Source of the DNA: DASZUK01 sp963745595
GTDB taxonomy: Bacteria; Actinomycetota; Acidimicrobiia; Acidimicrobiales; RAAP-2
NCBI GenBank assembly: GCA_963745595.1
Contig: CAVUYB010000014.1
Location: 1 to 64,000 of the forward strand
DNA: 64,000 bases
Reading direction: 5' to 3'
Below are positions 8,678 to 17,185 of the stretch, piece by piece (the stretch's first letter is position 1; each line of letters opens with the position of its first letter). Both the position numbers and the translations under genes were made by a program. Under the pieces are notes generated by a model, which was not told where the DNA came from, searched no databases, and was given only the letters and a program-made list of their open reading frames with translations.

Positions 8678-10159
8678 ATGAGCGCACCGACCATCACCCC
8701 CGCCAACTCCAGACCGGTCATGAACCAGCGAATCGCCGTGAGTGTGGTGTACGTCGGCGCGCTCTTCATGAGCATCATGGACGTCACGATCGTCAACGTG
8801 GCGCTGCCGACGATCGGGCGCGAGTTCCACGCTCCGACGACGTCGGTGGATGTGGTCGTGATCGCCTATCTGGTCTCGCTGGCGGTCTTCATCCCGGCAT
8901 CAGGGTGGATCGGTGATCGCTTCGGGGGCAAGCGGACCTTGTTGACGGCGATCGCCCTCTTCACCTTGGGATCGGCCCTCTGCGGCATTGCCGGCAGCCT
9001 GACCCAGTTGGTCGTCTTCCGGGTCCTCCAGGGGGTCGGTGGCGGGATGCTGACGCCGGTCGGCATGGCCATGCTCTACCGGACGTTCCCGCCGGCGGAA
9101 CGCGTCCGCCTGGCCAGCATCCTGATGATCCCGACCGCGCTGGCCCCGGCGGCCGGCCCGGTGCTGGGTGGGCTGTTGGTCACCAACCTTTCCTGGCGAT
9201 GGGTGTTCTACGTGAACGTCCCCATCGGCGCGGCAGCGTTCATCTTCGGGTTGCTCTTCGTCGTCGAGCAGCGCGAGGCCCGGCCGGGACGGTTCGACCT
9301 GCCCGGGTTCTTCCTCGCCGGCATCGGTCTGGGGGCCCTGATGTACGGCATCTCGGAGGGCCCGGACAAGGGCTGGGGGTCGCCGCTCGTGGTCGGCCTG
9401 ATCCTGGTCGGGATCGTGCTGCTGTCCACCATGGTGGTGGTGGAGCTACGCAGCCGAGAACCGATGGTCGACCTGCGGCTGCTCGGCGACCGCATGTTCC
9501 GGGCGTCGAACATGTTGATCGAGATGACGATGATCGCCTTCTTCGGCATCCTCTTCGTCGTACCGCTCTTCTACCAGGACGGCCGCGGGCTCTCGGCGCT
9601 GGCCTCGGGCCTCAGCACCTTTCCGGAGGCCATCGGCGTGCTGATCGGCGCCCAGGTGGTGAGCCGCCTGTTGTATCCCCGGATCGGGCCCCGTCGCCTG
9701 ATCGCCGCCGGCCTGGTCGGCATCGCCGTCGGCACCGGGTTGATGGCCTTGGTCGGTTCGAACACCAGTCTGTGGTGGATGCGGGTGCTGATGTTCGGCC
9801 TGGGCTACTCGATTGCTCACGTCATGATCAGCATGCAGGCCGCCGCCTTCGCGACCATCTCTCCGACCTCGACGGGCCGGGCCTCGACCCTGTTCAATGC
9901 CAACCGCCAGCTCGGCGGAGCGATCGGGGTGGCGCTCCTGAGCACCGTGATCAGCGCGGTCGGGCCCGTCCGCCAGGTGGCCGGGAAGACCGTCGCCGAC
10001 TTGACGGCGTACCACGCCGCCTTCTTGACGGCCGCGGTCATCGCCCTCGTCGGAGCCGGAATGGCGCTGCTCGTCGTCAAGGACGCTGACGCTGCCGCCA
10101 CCCGGATCCGACGCCCGGTGCGTTCCGAGCGCCGCGAGAAGGTCGCCGCTCGCGATTGA
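8678..10159 (+). CDS. DHA2-family MFS multidrug efflux transporter (EmrB/QacA type)
   Basis: A 493-residue protein with about 14 hydrophobic helices. MFS motif A is present as GDRFGGKR, the DHA2 signature SIMDVTIVNVALPTI in helix 1, and an antiporter motif C-like segment (PAAGPVLGGLL). It should be a proton-driven exporter of drugs or amphipathic compounds. The tail (RRPVRSERREKVAARD) is a basic cytosolic end. It is monocistronic, between the GH3 gene and the convergent DoxX gene. The substrate is unknown. Confidence 0.92.
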   Translation: MSAPTITPANSRPVMNQRIAVSVVYVGALFMSIMDVTIVNVALPTIGREFHAPTTSVDVVVIAYLVSLAVFIPASGWIGDRFGGKRTLLTAIALFTLGSALCGIAGSLTQLVVFRVLQGVGGGMLTPVGMAMLYRTFPPAERVRLASILMIPTALAPAAGPVLGGLLVTNLSWRWVFYVNVPIGAAAFIFGLLFVVEQREARPGRFDLPGFFLAGIGLGALMYGISEGPDKGWGSPLVVGLILVGIVLLSTMVVVELRSREPMVDLRLLGDRMFRASNMLIEMTMIAFFGILFVVPLFYQDGRGLSALASGLSTFPEAIGVLIGAQVVSRLLYPRIGPRRLIAAGLVGIAVGTGLMALVGSNTSLWWMRVLMFGLGYSIAHVMISMQAAAFATISPTSTGRASTLFNANRQLGGAIGVALLSTVISAVGPVRQVAGKTVADLTAYHAAFLTAAVIALVGAGMALLVVKDADAAATRIRRPVRSERREKVAARD

Positions 10160-10406
10160 GCGGCCCGGGTCGCCGGGACGTCCGGCGGTCGCGCTGTTTC
10201 CGGGCTGTTAACTCCTTGGCCAATGGGTTCCCCAACGCGGCGTCGTGGGTACATTCGCTACAGACATACAGCAATGCGACGTCGAGCCCCGGCCGGATCC
10301 CCCTCCTACGCCGGGGCTCCGTCGCGTCCACGCTGTGGTGACGCTCGCGGTGCGAAAGAAACCGGCGCTGGCGCGGCAGAGCAGGAACCGGCTCCGTTGG
10401 GGCCGA

Positions 10407-11123
10407 TCAGCCCGCCGAGCGCGTGTCGGGGAGATGGTCGGCCACCTGCCGGGCAACGTCGCCGGCCTTGGCCTGAGCGTGCCCAGCGAGAACCTTGGCC
10501 TCGGCCACGCCGTCGATGGCCCGGGCCTTGGTGTCGGCGGCCTTGTTCTTGGCCTCGGCTGCCGCGGTCCCGGCAAGGGCCCTGGCGTGGGCCGCCTTGT
10601 CGGCGGCCAGGATCCTGGCCTGGGCAGCTCGGCTGCCGGCCTTCGTCTCGCCGGCCCGAGCCCCGGCGATAAGGGTCGTCCCCGCGAGACGCGCTCGTCG
10701 CTTGGCCCGCCAGCTGAGGGACGGCGCTCCCTCGGTGTCGATGGCCGCCAAGACGAGGCCCCCCAGGAGGCCGAGGTTCTTGAGGAAGTGGGTCAGTTGT
10801 TGCTGCTTGGCCGCGTCGTCCTCCTCCTCCCAGAACCGGTGGCCGGCGTAGGTGGTGGGGATGATCGACCCGATCAAGGCGAGAGCGGCCAGCCGCCGGA
10901 ACTTCCCGATCGCCAGCAGGCTGCCCCCCACCACCTGCACGGCGCCGTTGATCTTGATCAAGGTCTCCGTGTCCTGTGGCAGAAAGGACACTCGCTCGGC
11001 GATCGGCAGAGCCACCGGCTCGGCCTTTTTCACCTTCGTCTCCGGATGCCTGAGGGCGTCCAGGCCGCCGACGACGAACATGGCCGCCAGCATCGGTCGG
11101 GCCGTACGGTTGAGGAGGCTCAT
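10407..11123 (-). CDS. DoxX-family membrane protein with Ala-rich cytosolic tail
   Basis: A 238-residue protein. ATG 11123 is chosen for the GGGGAGA Shine-Dalgarno before it. The first ~140 residues carry four hydrophobic segments typical of DoxX (MLAAMFVVGGLDAL with HPE, INGAVQVVGGSLLAIG, LAALALIGSIIPTTYAGHRF, LGLLGGLVLAAID). The last ~90 residues are Ala/Lys-rich and probably form a coiled coil, longer than in a typical DoxX. In mycobacteria DoxX links to thiol-redox membrane complexes. It is followed by the acyltransferase/patatin group on the same strand. Confidence 0.85.
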   Translation of the reverse strand: MSLLNRTARPMLAAMFVVGGLDALRHPETKVKKAEPVALPIAERVSFLPQDTETLIKINGAVQVVGGSLLAIGKFRRLAALALIGSIIPTTYAGHRFWEEEDDAAKQQQLTHFLKNLGLLGGLVLAAIDTEGAPSLSWRAKRRARLAGTTLIAGARAGETKAGSRAAQARILAADKAAHARALAGTAAAEAKNKAADTKARAIDGVAEAKVLAGHAQAKAGDVARQVADHLPDTRSAG

Positions 11124-11211
11124 ACGTCTCCCCATACCCGGCCGACGTCGCAACATGCATGTCCGGTGCGCTCCGTCGTGGACGACCGTCGAGGCGGCCG
11201 CGTCGGCGCGC

Positions 11212-12240
11212 CTAGGCGTCCGGCCGTTCAGCCCGTTGCCGGTCGATCCATTCGTCGACCACGGCCCACTCCGTGGTCAACCACGCCAGTCGCTCATCGG
11301 CCGAGCGCGGGGTGGGCGCGGCCGCCAGAATTCGCACGGTCATCGGCGTCGTCAGGGGCACCATCTTCCAGCCCTGCCCGACCCGGACGATCTGGTCGAG
11401 CCCGGTGTGGGCCATGAGCACCACCTCGAGGTCCGGGGCGTTGGCCAGGCAGGCCAGGACGCCGGCCGGACGAGGAGGAAGGACGTTGGTCATGAGCTCA
11501 GCGGCTCGAGCCGCCGATTCCTTGTGCACCGCTCGGAGATGCCGGATCGCTCGCCGACGGCGAGTCGGGGTCCAGTTGCCCCCCTCGGGAAACAGGAGCA
11601 GCACCTCGTCGGGGCCGAGAGCGCGGGCCATCTCGCGCAACCGGTCGGCGAGCTCGGCCTCTCCCCGGCCGACGACGGCCGGGAGAAAGCAGCATGTCAA
11701 TCGGTTCAGCAGTAGATCGATGGCCGGGTCGAGCTGCAAGACGTCCTTCAAGACGATCCGGACCGACCGGTGGTACCGGGTCAGCAGCAGGTGCACCAGG
11801 GCGAAGGAGTCTCCCGGGCCGCCGTGACGAGCCAGGGCCAGGACCGGGTCGTGGTCGAGAAGCGGGCCGGGCGTCGACGAGCCGTCGACGACGACCCGGA
11901 AGCCGAGCCACCGTTCCGCCGCGCCGAGGACACCGCCCAAGCCTCGGGCCAGGAGCTGTTCGTGCACCCGGATCCACCAGGCCGCCGCGTCCTGACGACC
12001 GACCAGCCGCTGGCCCGTCGAGCGCACCCAGGTGCCGGCGCAGCGCGTCACCACCACGATCTCCATCGAGCAGTAGGCCAGCCCGAAAGCGGCCACCCGC
12101 AGGAGGCGGCGGTGGCGGTCCAGCGGGGCGGTCACGAGCCCCAGCACCACGGCGATGATCAGGACGGCGGCGAGCACCAGCACGACGACCAGGTCGACCG
12201 GGAGGAGGGCACGCCGAAGCCAACGCGGCGGTGGGCGCAC
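11212..12240 (-). CDS. PlsC-type acyltransferase (divergent)
   Basis: A 342-residue protein with one N-terminal hydrophobic helix pair (VDLVVVLVLAAVLIIAVVLG) and an acyltransferase domain. The HX4D motif appears as RHGGPGDSF and motif III as LFPEGGNWTP. It resembles 1-acyl-glycerol-3-phosphate acyltransferases of actinobacteria with unusual N-terminal membrane anchors. It begins 10 bp after the patatin gene, so the two probably form an operon that would deacylate and reacylate lipids. Confidence 0.85.
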   Translation of the reverse strand: MRPPPRWLRRALLPVDLVVVLVLAAVLIIAVVLGLVTAPLDRHRRLLRVAAFGLAYCSMEIVVVTRCAGTWVRSTGQRLVGRQDAAAWWIRVHEQLLARGLGGVLGAAERWLGFRVVVDGSSTPGPLLDHDPVLALARHGGPGDSFALVHLLLTRYHRSVRIVLKDVLQLDPAIDLLLNRLTCCFLPAVVGRGEAELADRLREMARALGPDEVLLLFPEGGNWTPTRRRRAIRHLRAVHKESAARAAELMTNVLPPRPAGVLACLANAPDLEVVLMAHTGLDQIVRVGQGWKMVPLTTPMTVRILAAAPTPRSADERLAWLTTEWAVVDEWIDRQRAERPDA

Positions 12241-12250
12241 GTCGGTCGGT

Positions 12251-13081
12251 TCAGCTCAGGACGCGGTCGAGGTAGGTCGACCCCGCCCGGTAGGCGGCGT
12301 CGATCCGTCCGGCGATGCCCGAGGTGCTCCGGTAGCGGACCTTGAGCGGCGGGGCGGTCGAGCCGGTCGGGAGAATGTGCAGCTCGATCCCTTCCGGCAG
12401 GTTCGCCAACTCCTCTTCGAAGTGGTGTCGTCGAGCGATCTCGAAGGACACCAACGCCACCTCCCAAGGCCGACGGGGTGGCTGCAGCGGACGTTCGAGG
12501 CGCCCGACGTGCAGGACGAAGATCCGTCGAGCCCCGAGCTCGACCGCCCGACCCACCGGGACCGAGCGGACCAGGCCGCCATCGACGAAGTGCTCCCCTC
12601 CGATCTCGACCGGCGGAAGCAGCCCGGGAACGGCGCAGGAGGCCAAGACCGCGTCGACGACCGGCCCGGACGAAAACCACCGCGGCGCAGCCCGCTCGAT
12701 GCACGCCGCGATGCACTCGAAGTGGACCGGAAGGTCCCCGAACTGCACGGAAGGGCCGAGGGCATCGTCGAGCAGGGTCCGAAGTCCCTGGTTGGAATGG
12801 AGGTACGTCCCGTGGCGAGCGAGGGTCGTCAGTTGGCTGGCCACCGATCCACCGAAGACGCCTCGGCCGGAGATCCCGTTCCAGGCCGCCGTCAGGCGCT
12901 CCACGTTGGCGGCCGTCGGATCGGCGGCGACGAGTGCCCCGTTCAATGCCCCGACGCTCGAACCAACGACGACGTCGGGGACGACGTGACGCTCGAGCAG
13001 CGCCCGGAGCATCCCGACCTCCGCCGCACCGAGGAGCCCGCCACCGCCGAGAACGAACGCGGTCGGCGCAGTCGGCGGCAT
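12251..13081 (-). CDS. Patatin-like phospholipase / lipid acyl hydrolase
   Basis: A 276-residue protein. It shows the oxyanion-hole GGGGLLGAAEVG, the nucleophile elbow GSSVG and the catalytic Asp in FVDGGLVRS, the complete Ser-Asp dyad signature of the patatin/RssA family. ATG 13081 is used; an in-frame GTG seven codons upstream (13102) is possible since no clear Shine-Dalgarno precedes the ATG. It acts on membrane or storage lipids in the cytosol (family knowledge) and is co-transcribed with the acyltransferase 10 bp downstream. Confidence 0.92.
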   Translation of the reverse strand: MPPTAPTAFVLGGGGLLGAAEVGMLRALLERHVVPDVVVGSSVGALNGALVAADPTAANVERLTAAWNGISGRGVFGGSVASQLTTLARHGTYLHSNQGLRTLLDDALGPSVQFGDLPVHFECIAACIERAAPRWFSSGPVVDAVLASCAVPGLLPPVEIGGEHFVDGGLVRSVPVGRAVELGARRIFVLHVGRLERPLQPPRRPWEVALVSFEIARRHHFEEELANLPEGIELHILPTGSTAPPLKVRYRSTSGIAGRIDAAYRAGSTYLDRVLS

Positions 13082-13184
13082 CAGACGAGGATGACACGTC
13101 ACGTACCGCCTGTCCGGCCCGGACCACCCGGCGCGTCGTCCGGTCGACGCTCGCACCGGCCTGACGGCCGGGCCCGCGAGGCGG

Positions 13185-13388
13185 TCAGCCCTTCTGCTCC
13201 TCCTGGCGGTCCCACTCGGCGTTGCGCTCCGCCACCCGTTCCCGCCAGTTCTCGGCGTCTTCACGAGTGGCGTACGGGCCCATCCGGTCCCGCTGATGGC
13301 ACTCGTCGTGAGTCTCGACCTTCTTGTGCTTGAAGCAGTAGTACCACTGCCCGGTCGGATCACCGAGCGACGCCGAAGGGTCGCTCAT
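13185..13388 (-). CDS. Small conserved actinobacterial protein, SPOR-like
   Basis: A 67-residue hydrophilic protein: TGQWYYCFKHKKVETHDECH followed by RMGPYATREDAENWRERVAERN. This pattern, a short two-Cys segment and a GPYAT-EDA motif recalling SPOR domains, is a small protein family I recognise from actinobacteria but with no known function. Its ATG overlaps the stop of the SRPBCC gene by 4 bp (ATGA), so it is translationally coupled. Confidence 0.85.
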   Translation of the reverse strand: MSDPSASLGDPTGQWYYCFKHKKVETHDECHQRDRMGPYATREDAENWRERVAERNAEWDRQEEQKG

Positions 13389-13870
13389 GGCGTCACAGAC
13401 TCCCTTTTGACCGTTCTGTCCAGGATCCCCAGGGTGGCCCGGAGTGCGGAGTCGGGCACGATGGGGAACCGCTCCTTCAGATCGCCGGTCACCTCGGACC
13501 AGTCGTAGTAGGACGTGACGTTGGTGACGCCGTCCTCGCCGGCCTCCAGCCGATACCCGTAGAAGTGCGGAACTGGGACGTCGGGCCCGAGGTTCCAGGC
13601 GATCTCCCGGTCGCGTTCGAAGACGGTGATGTGGACCGTGACGTCGTACTTGCCGAGCGGAATGTCGTTGAGCGACTCGCGGTCCATGTGGATGACGAAC
13701 GTGTCCCCCACCTTCTCGGCTGCCTCGCCGGTGAAGTCCTGCAGCATCCCGGAGCCGTCGATGGCCACGTGGCCCGCCGGGCTGCGCAGGATGTCGAAGA
13801 TGGCGGACGGCGGTGCGGCGATAGGCCGGGTCACTTCGATGCGATCGGTCAGGACAACGGTGTTGGGCAT
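13385..13870 (-). CDS. SRPBCC (START/polyketide-cyclase fold) protein
   Basis: A 161-residue single-domain protein. Opening residues RIEVTRPIAAPPSAIFDILRS and the C-terminal pattern TSYYDWSEVTGDLKERF fit the SRPBCC superfamily that binds hydrophobic ligands. ATG 13870 follows GAGGAGA at good spacing. It is coupled to the small SPOR-like protein downstream. A paralogous domain lies at 20.03 kb. The ligand is unknown. Confidence 0.85.
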   Translation of the reverse strand: MPNTVVLTDRIEVTRPIAAPPSAIFDILRSPAGHVAIDGSGMLQDFTGEAAEKVGDTFVIHMDRESLNDIPLGKYDVTVHITVFERDREIAWNLGPDVPVPHFYGYRLEAGEDGVTNVTSYYDWSEVTGDLKERFPIVPDSALRATLGILDRTVKRESVTP

Positions 13871-14258
13871 GTAGGTCTCCTCGCGGACGTGGGCTCGCCG
13901 ACCACCATCGAGGTGGTCGATCGGACGAGCATCGCACGCCGTCCGGGCGTCCCGCCGGCGGAGGCAGCGGACCGAATACACATCGACCCCACCGACTTCA
14001 GGTACGCACGCCTGAAGAAGGAAAATGGACCCTGGGTCCCACACCTAGACCCACCTATCGGCTCGCTACATCACATGGCGCCCCCCGGAGTGGTCTTGAG
14101 GTGTCATTATACGAACACTCCCAGATCGACAAAAGACCAGGTCACAGACATTCTCGAGGGCCGACCAATCGGTCTGGCCGCGGCAAACGCCGTCCTTCGA
14201 ATGGGCGACGGCGATCGGTAGGTCCTCGCGTCCCATCGCCGAGTCACCAGTGCCCCAC
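13871..14258. other. Intergenic stretch with a degenerate dispersed repeat
   Basis: No convincing gene. Bases 14024-14052 contain GGACCCTGGGTCCCACA followed by a GACCC block, a degenerate version of the 31-bp repeat at 16488, 20651 and 21347. Confidence 0.45.
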
Positions 14259-15101
14259 TCAGTGGGCCGGGTCGGCCGTTCGCCCAGTCTGGAAGATCGG
14301 CCACCCGATCTCGGTGCGCCATTCCGACTCGTCGCTCGTCTCGTGGGCTCCGACGAGGTAGTACTCGCGGATCGGTCCATCGATGGCCAGCGCGTGCTGG
14401 GTGACGTAGGTGGCGAGCGTCCCGTAGGCGCGGTCGATATCGGTGTGAGGTCCGATGTGCACGACCGTGGCCAGTTCGACGGCCGGAACGACCAGCGAGG
14501 TCACGCGCCCCATTGGCCGTACCGTGCCCTGGTGGGGGACGAAGATCGTTGCCAGGCCACGCTCGTGGGAGAAAAGGTCGTTGGAGTAGATGCCGCCCCC
14601 AGGCCCTGCGATCGGGAGGCTCTGGGCGGCCAGGGTGGCGTAGAGCTCCCCAAGCGCCCCCTGGAACCAGGACAGGGCGTCCTCGACGTCGATGACCTCG
14701 GAGACGGCGACAGCCGCGGTCGCCGCGGTGCTGCGGTGTTCGACTTTGGCCGGGACGGACCCTGAAGGCGGCTGGAGGAGGTCCCGCAGCGAAGCTGCGG
14801 CTTCTTGGGTCTTGGCGAGACTGTCTTCGAGCCGGTCCAGATGAGCGGCGATCAGTTCGTTGCGAACGTCGAGATCGGGTGCGGCGATCACGGCCTGGAT
14901 CTCCTCCAGCGGCATCTCCAGGGCCCGAAAGCGCCGGATGACCTGGGCCGTGGGGATCTGCTCGGTCATGTAGCGGCGATGACCGGTGTCGGGGTCGACG
15001 TCGGCCGGCTCCAACAGGCCGATGCGGTGGTAATGACGGAGCATCTTCACGCTGAGGTGGGTGGCACGGGAGAAGTCACCGATGCCGAGCGACGGGCGCA
15101 T
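14259..15101 (-). CDS. MerR-family regulator with GyrI-like effector-binding domain
   Basis: A 280-residue protein. N-terminal MerR winged helix (GIGDFSRATHLSVKMLRHYHRIGLL, with TGHRRYM), a coiled dimerisation helix (residues ~75-115) and a C-terminal GyrI/AraC-effector-like domain (~150-275). It resembles BltR/TipA-type regulators that sense drugs. ATG 15101 is preceded by an intergenic region holding a CTCCCCCTAGGGGAG palindrome. It is divergent from the SnoaL-like gene, its likely target. Confidence 0.9.
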   Translation of the reverse strand: MRPSLGIGDFSRATHLSVKMLRHYHRIGLLEPADVDPDTGHRRYMTEQIPTAQVIRRFRALEMPLEEIQAVIAAPDLDVRNELIAAHLDRLEDSLAKTQEAAASLRDLLQPPSGSVPAKVEHRSTAATAAVAVSEVIDVEDALSWFQGALGELYATLAAQSLPIAGPGGGIYSNDLFSHERGLATIFVPHQGTVRPMGRVTSLVVPAVELATVVHIGPHTDIDRAYGTLATYVTQHALAIDGPIREYYLVGAHETSDESEWRTEIGWPIFQTGRTADPAH

Positions 15102-15118
15102 GACCCCCAGTATGAAAC

Positions 15119-15185
15119 CTCCCCCTAGGGGAGATACAAGCGCCAAGAAGGCTCTTGACCCTCCCACGAGGGCACGGGTGAACCT
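15119..15185. promoter_or_regulatory. MerR-type operators and promoter
   Basis: A perfect palindrome CTCCCC-CTA-GGGGAG lies at 15119-15133, beside the MerR start. A second promoter reading right has TTGACC (15155-15160) and GAACCT (15180-15185) with a 19-bp spacer, the over-long spacer typical of MerR-activated promoters, and imperfect inverted CCC/GGG arms inside it. Assignment to the MerR gene here is inference. Confidence 0.5.
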
Positions 15186-15232
15186 GTACCCAGCCGGCCG
15201 AACGGCTGAGCGAGACAGAGGAGCCGAACAAC

Positions 15233-15592
15233 ATGACCAACCAACTGACCAGCGTCGTGGCCGACTTCATCGCCGCGGTGAACGCCTTCGACACCGACGC
15301 CATCGTGGCGACCTTCGCCGCCGACGCCTACGTGAACGACAACCGCCGCGAGATCAACGGTGTCGACGCTATTCGCCGGTTCATCGCCAAGGAGTTCGTA
15401 GGTGACCGCGTGACCATGGAGGTACGCGAGATCATCGCCCACTACGGGGACATCATCGTGCGCGCCAAGTTCGACGGCACCTACGACAAGACCAACCTGC
15501 CCGACGAGCTGATCATGTCCAGCTACTTCAGCGTCCGGGACAACAAGATTGTCAGCCTCGCCGTCATCTTCAACCAGCCCTCCGGCTACTGA
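15233..15592 (+). CDS. SnoaL-like (NTF2-fold) protein
   Basis: A 119-residue protein with the SnoaL/NTF2 pattern: VADFIAAVNAFDTDAIVATFAADAYVNDN, INGVDAIRRFIAKEF and a C-terminal SVRDNKIVSLAVIFN strand. A GAGGAG Shine-Dalgarno precedes ATG 15233. Such proteins act as isomerases, hydrolases or ligand binders; the activity is not evident. The divergent MerR regulator and 19-bp-spacer promoter suggest inducible expression, perhaps in detoxification. Confidence 0.85.
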   Translation: MTNQLTSVVADFIAAVNAFDTDAIVATFAADAYVNDNRREINGVDAIRRFIAKEFVGDRVTMEVREIIAHYGDIIVRAKFDGTYDKTNLPDELIMSSYFSVRDNKIVSLAVIFNQPSGY

Positions 15593-15743
15593 GGACACCC
15601 CTCCGTACTGCCGGCGCGAACTTCCACCTCCTTGGAGATAGCGAGCCCCTTCGCGAACGCACTCCAGATCTGTTCTTCGGCGGCCGGCGGGCGATGGTCG
15701 CGTCGGAAAAACCCAGAAAGCTACGAGAGTGCTACGACTGCGC

Positions 15744-15755
15744 TACACTCTGTGC
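15744..15755 (+). promoter_or_regulatory. vapBC-2 leaderless promoter
   Basis: TACACT (15744-15749) lies 6 nt before GTG 15756. GAGTG and CACTC arms flank it (15726-15750 area), a possible operator. The layout is the same as that of vapBC-1. Confidence 0.5.
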
Positions 15756-16037
15756 GTGGCCACTCTCATCGCCCAACGAGAACTCAGGAACAACAACGCC
15801 CACATCCTCAACCGGGTAGAGGCTGGAGAGAGCTTCGTCGTGACCCGCAACGGCGTCGCCGTTGCTGACGTCGTCCCGCACGCCGAGCGGAAAGGACCAC
15901 CGATGTTCCCCAAGACCAAGGACCTCGCGGCGCGGCGGCCAGCGAAGGGGACCGCCGTGGACCGCGAAGCGTGGCTCCGAGACCTGCGCGACGCCGACGG
16001 GGTGGTAGACGACGACCCGCTCGACAGCCGTGCCTGA
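15756..16037 (+). CDS. vapB: VapB-type antitoxin 2 (Phd/YefM-like)
   Basis: A 93-residue protein. The DNA-binding half (LIAQRELRNNNAHILNRVEAGESFVVTRNGVAVADV) closely matches the antitoxin at 4.38 kb, while the toxin-binding tail differs, as expected for pairs with different toxins. GTG 15756 is used by analogy and because TACACT lies 6 nt upstream. The 3' end overlaps the toxin start by 8 bp. Confidence 0.88.
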   Translation: MATLIAQRELRNNNAHILNRVEAGESFVVTRNGVAVADVVPHAERKGPPMFPKTKDLAARRPAKGTAVDREAWLRDLRDADGVVDDDPLDSRA

Positions 16038-16425
16038 ATACGCTCTCGCCCTGCTCGACACTTCTTGCGTCATCGACTTCCCGGACCAGATGGACGAATT
16101 GGCCGAGGCCGCCGCCGTCAGCACGCTGACGATCGCCGAGTTGGCGTACGGTATCCATCACGACGATCCCCTGATCGCTGCCGCCCGCGAAGCGCGCTAT
16201 CGCGATGTGCTCAACGAGTTCGACCCTGTTCCCTACTCCGCTCGCGCCGCGCATCTCTACGGAGCAATCGCTGCTTCGGTCCGGAAGTCGGGAAGGAATC
16301 CTCGACCCCGACGCATCGACTTGATGCTCGCCTCAGTCGCAGCCGAACTCGATGCTGTCCTGCTGACCAGGAACCCGGCAGACTTCGCCGGTACCGGAGA
16401 CATCGCCCGCGTGATCGCGATCTAG
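16030..16425 (+). CDS. vapC: VapC-type PIN-domain toxin 2
   Basis: A 131-residue PIN protein with Asp in LLDTSCVIDF, Glu in LTIAELAYG, Asp in RIDLMLASVA and the C-terminal TRNPADFAGTGD. It starts with GTG 16030 inside the antitoxin gene. It is homologous to but clearly diverged from the 4.63 kb toxin. The pair appears intact. Confidence 0.92.
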   Translation: MPEYALALLDTSCVIDFPDQMDELAEAAAVSTLTIAELAYGIHHDDPLIAAAREARYRDVLNEFDPVPYSARAAHLYGAIAASVRKSGRNPRPRRIDLMLASVAAELDAVLLTRNPADFAGTGDIARVIAI

Positions 16426-16487
16426 AAGGGCGCTCAGCGCAGAACCTGGAAAGACGCTGTCACCCATCCGGTCGAAGTTCGGACTTC

Positions 16488-16518
16488 AGTGGGCCTTGGT
16501 TCCCACAATACGAACCGG
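16488..16518 (+). repeat. Dispersed 31-bp repeat, copy 1
   Basis: AGTGGGCCTTGGTTCCCACA followed by ATACGAACCGG. Copies with one to a few changes lie at 20651-20681 and 21347-21377. The core GGACC-TTG-GGTCC forms a small hairpin in copy 2. Confidence 0.75.
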
Positions 16519-16580
16519 CAGTCCACCGTTGCGGGCCCACCTCTCCGCCTCGGATGACCCGAGCGGCTCTGTGGCCGCGA

Positions 16581-16942
16581 TTAGTTGGGCTCGGCGTGGA
16601 GGATGAGGCCGACCGGGCTGAGTTCGACGAACGGTGACTCCGACAGGGCTTCGACAATGGCCGTCAGGTTGCCGTCGAACAGGGCGAGCAGTTCACGGTT
16701 GGTGATGTTGCCGGTCGTCACCACCAGCAGGTGACGGGGCGAGCGGCTCAAGAGGTGGCCGTCGCGGAAGTCCCGGTCCTTGGTGACGACGACCCGACCT
16801 TCGAGGTCGGCCTCCCGGGCGAGAGCCTGATCGGTGGTGCGATTCCCTTCCGGAAGCTCCGAGGTATGGACGGCATCCTGTCCCGCCGTCCGAAGGAGTT
16901 GGGCAATCTTCGCGGGGAGTTGGGCGTCGACAGGAACTTCAT
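16581..16942 (-). CDS. DUF5615 PIN-like toxin, frameshifted near its start
   Basis: The coding frame reads VDAQLPAKIAQLLRTAG, then VVVTKDRDFRDGHLL and LLVVTTGNITNRELLALF, the DUF5615 PIN-like domain that pairs with DUF433 antitoxins. The ATG at 16942 overlaps the antitoxin stop (ATGA) and starts MKFL, but the frame is then lost: CTGTCGAC stands where CTGGTCGAC is needed, a one-base deletion near 16929-16932. Repaired, the protein would be about 120 residues. Either the toxin is inactivated or the base is a sequence error. Confidence 0.75.
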
Positions 16943-17172
16943 GCGGCGCCGAGCGGCACCACCGGGCGCTGTCCGGCCGCCGACGCACCGAACTCGAGCA
17001 CGGCCAAGAGATCATCACGCTCGAGGTCAGGGTGGTCTCCGAGGACGTCGTCGATCGTCATGCCTGAAGCCAGGAGCTCCAGCAGGCTTTCGACCGTGTA
17101 GCGGAGTCCGCGCACCGTCGGCTGGCCGTGGCAGATGGCCGGGTCCGAAGTGATCCGATCCAGGCGAAACAT
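16939..17172 (-). CDS. DUF433 antitoxin (VapB45-like)
   Basis: A 77-residue protein: RITSDPAICHGQPTVRGLRYTVESLLELLASGMTIDDVLGDHPDLERDDLLAVLEF is a full DUF433 domain with its HTH. Its stop overlaps the downstream toxin start by 4 bp. TACGCT on the minus strand (17180-17185) lies 7 nt before the ATG, suggesting a leaderless mRNA. DUF433 proteins serve as antitoxins to DUF5615 PIN-like nucleases. Confidence 0.88.
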   Translation of the reverse strand: MFRLDRITSDPAICHGQPTVRGLRYTVESLLELLASGMTIDDVLGDHPDLERDDLLAVLEFGASAAGQRPVVPLGAA

Positions 17173-17185
17173 GCTTACCAGCGTA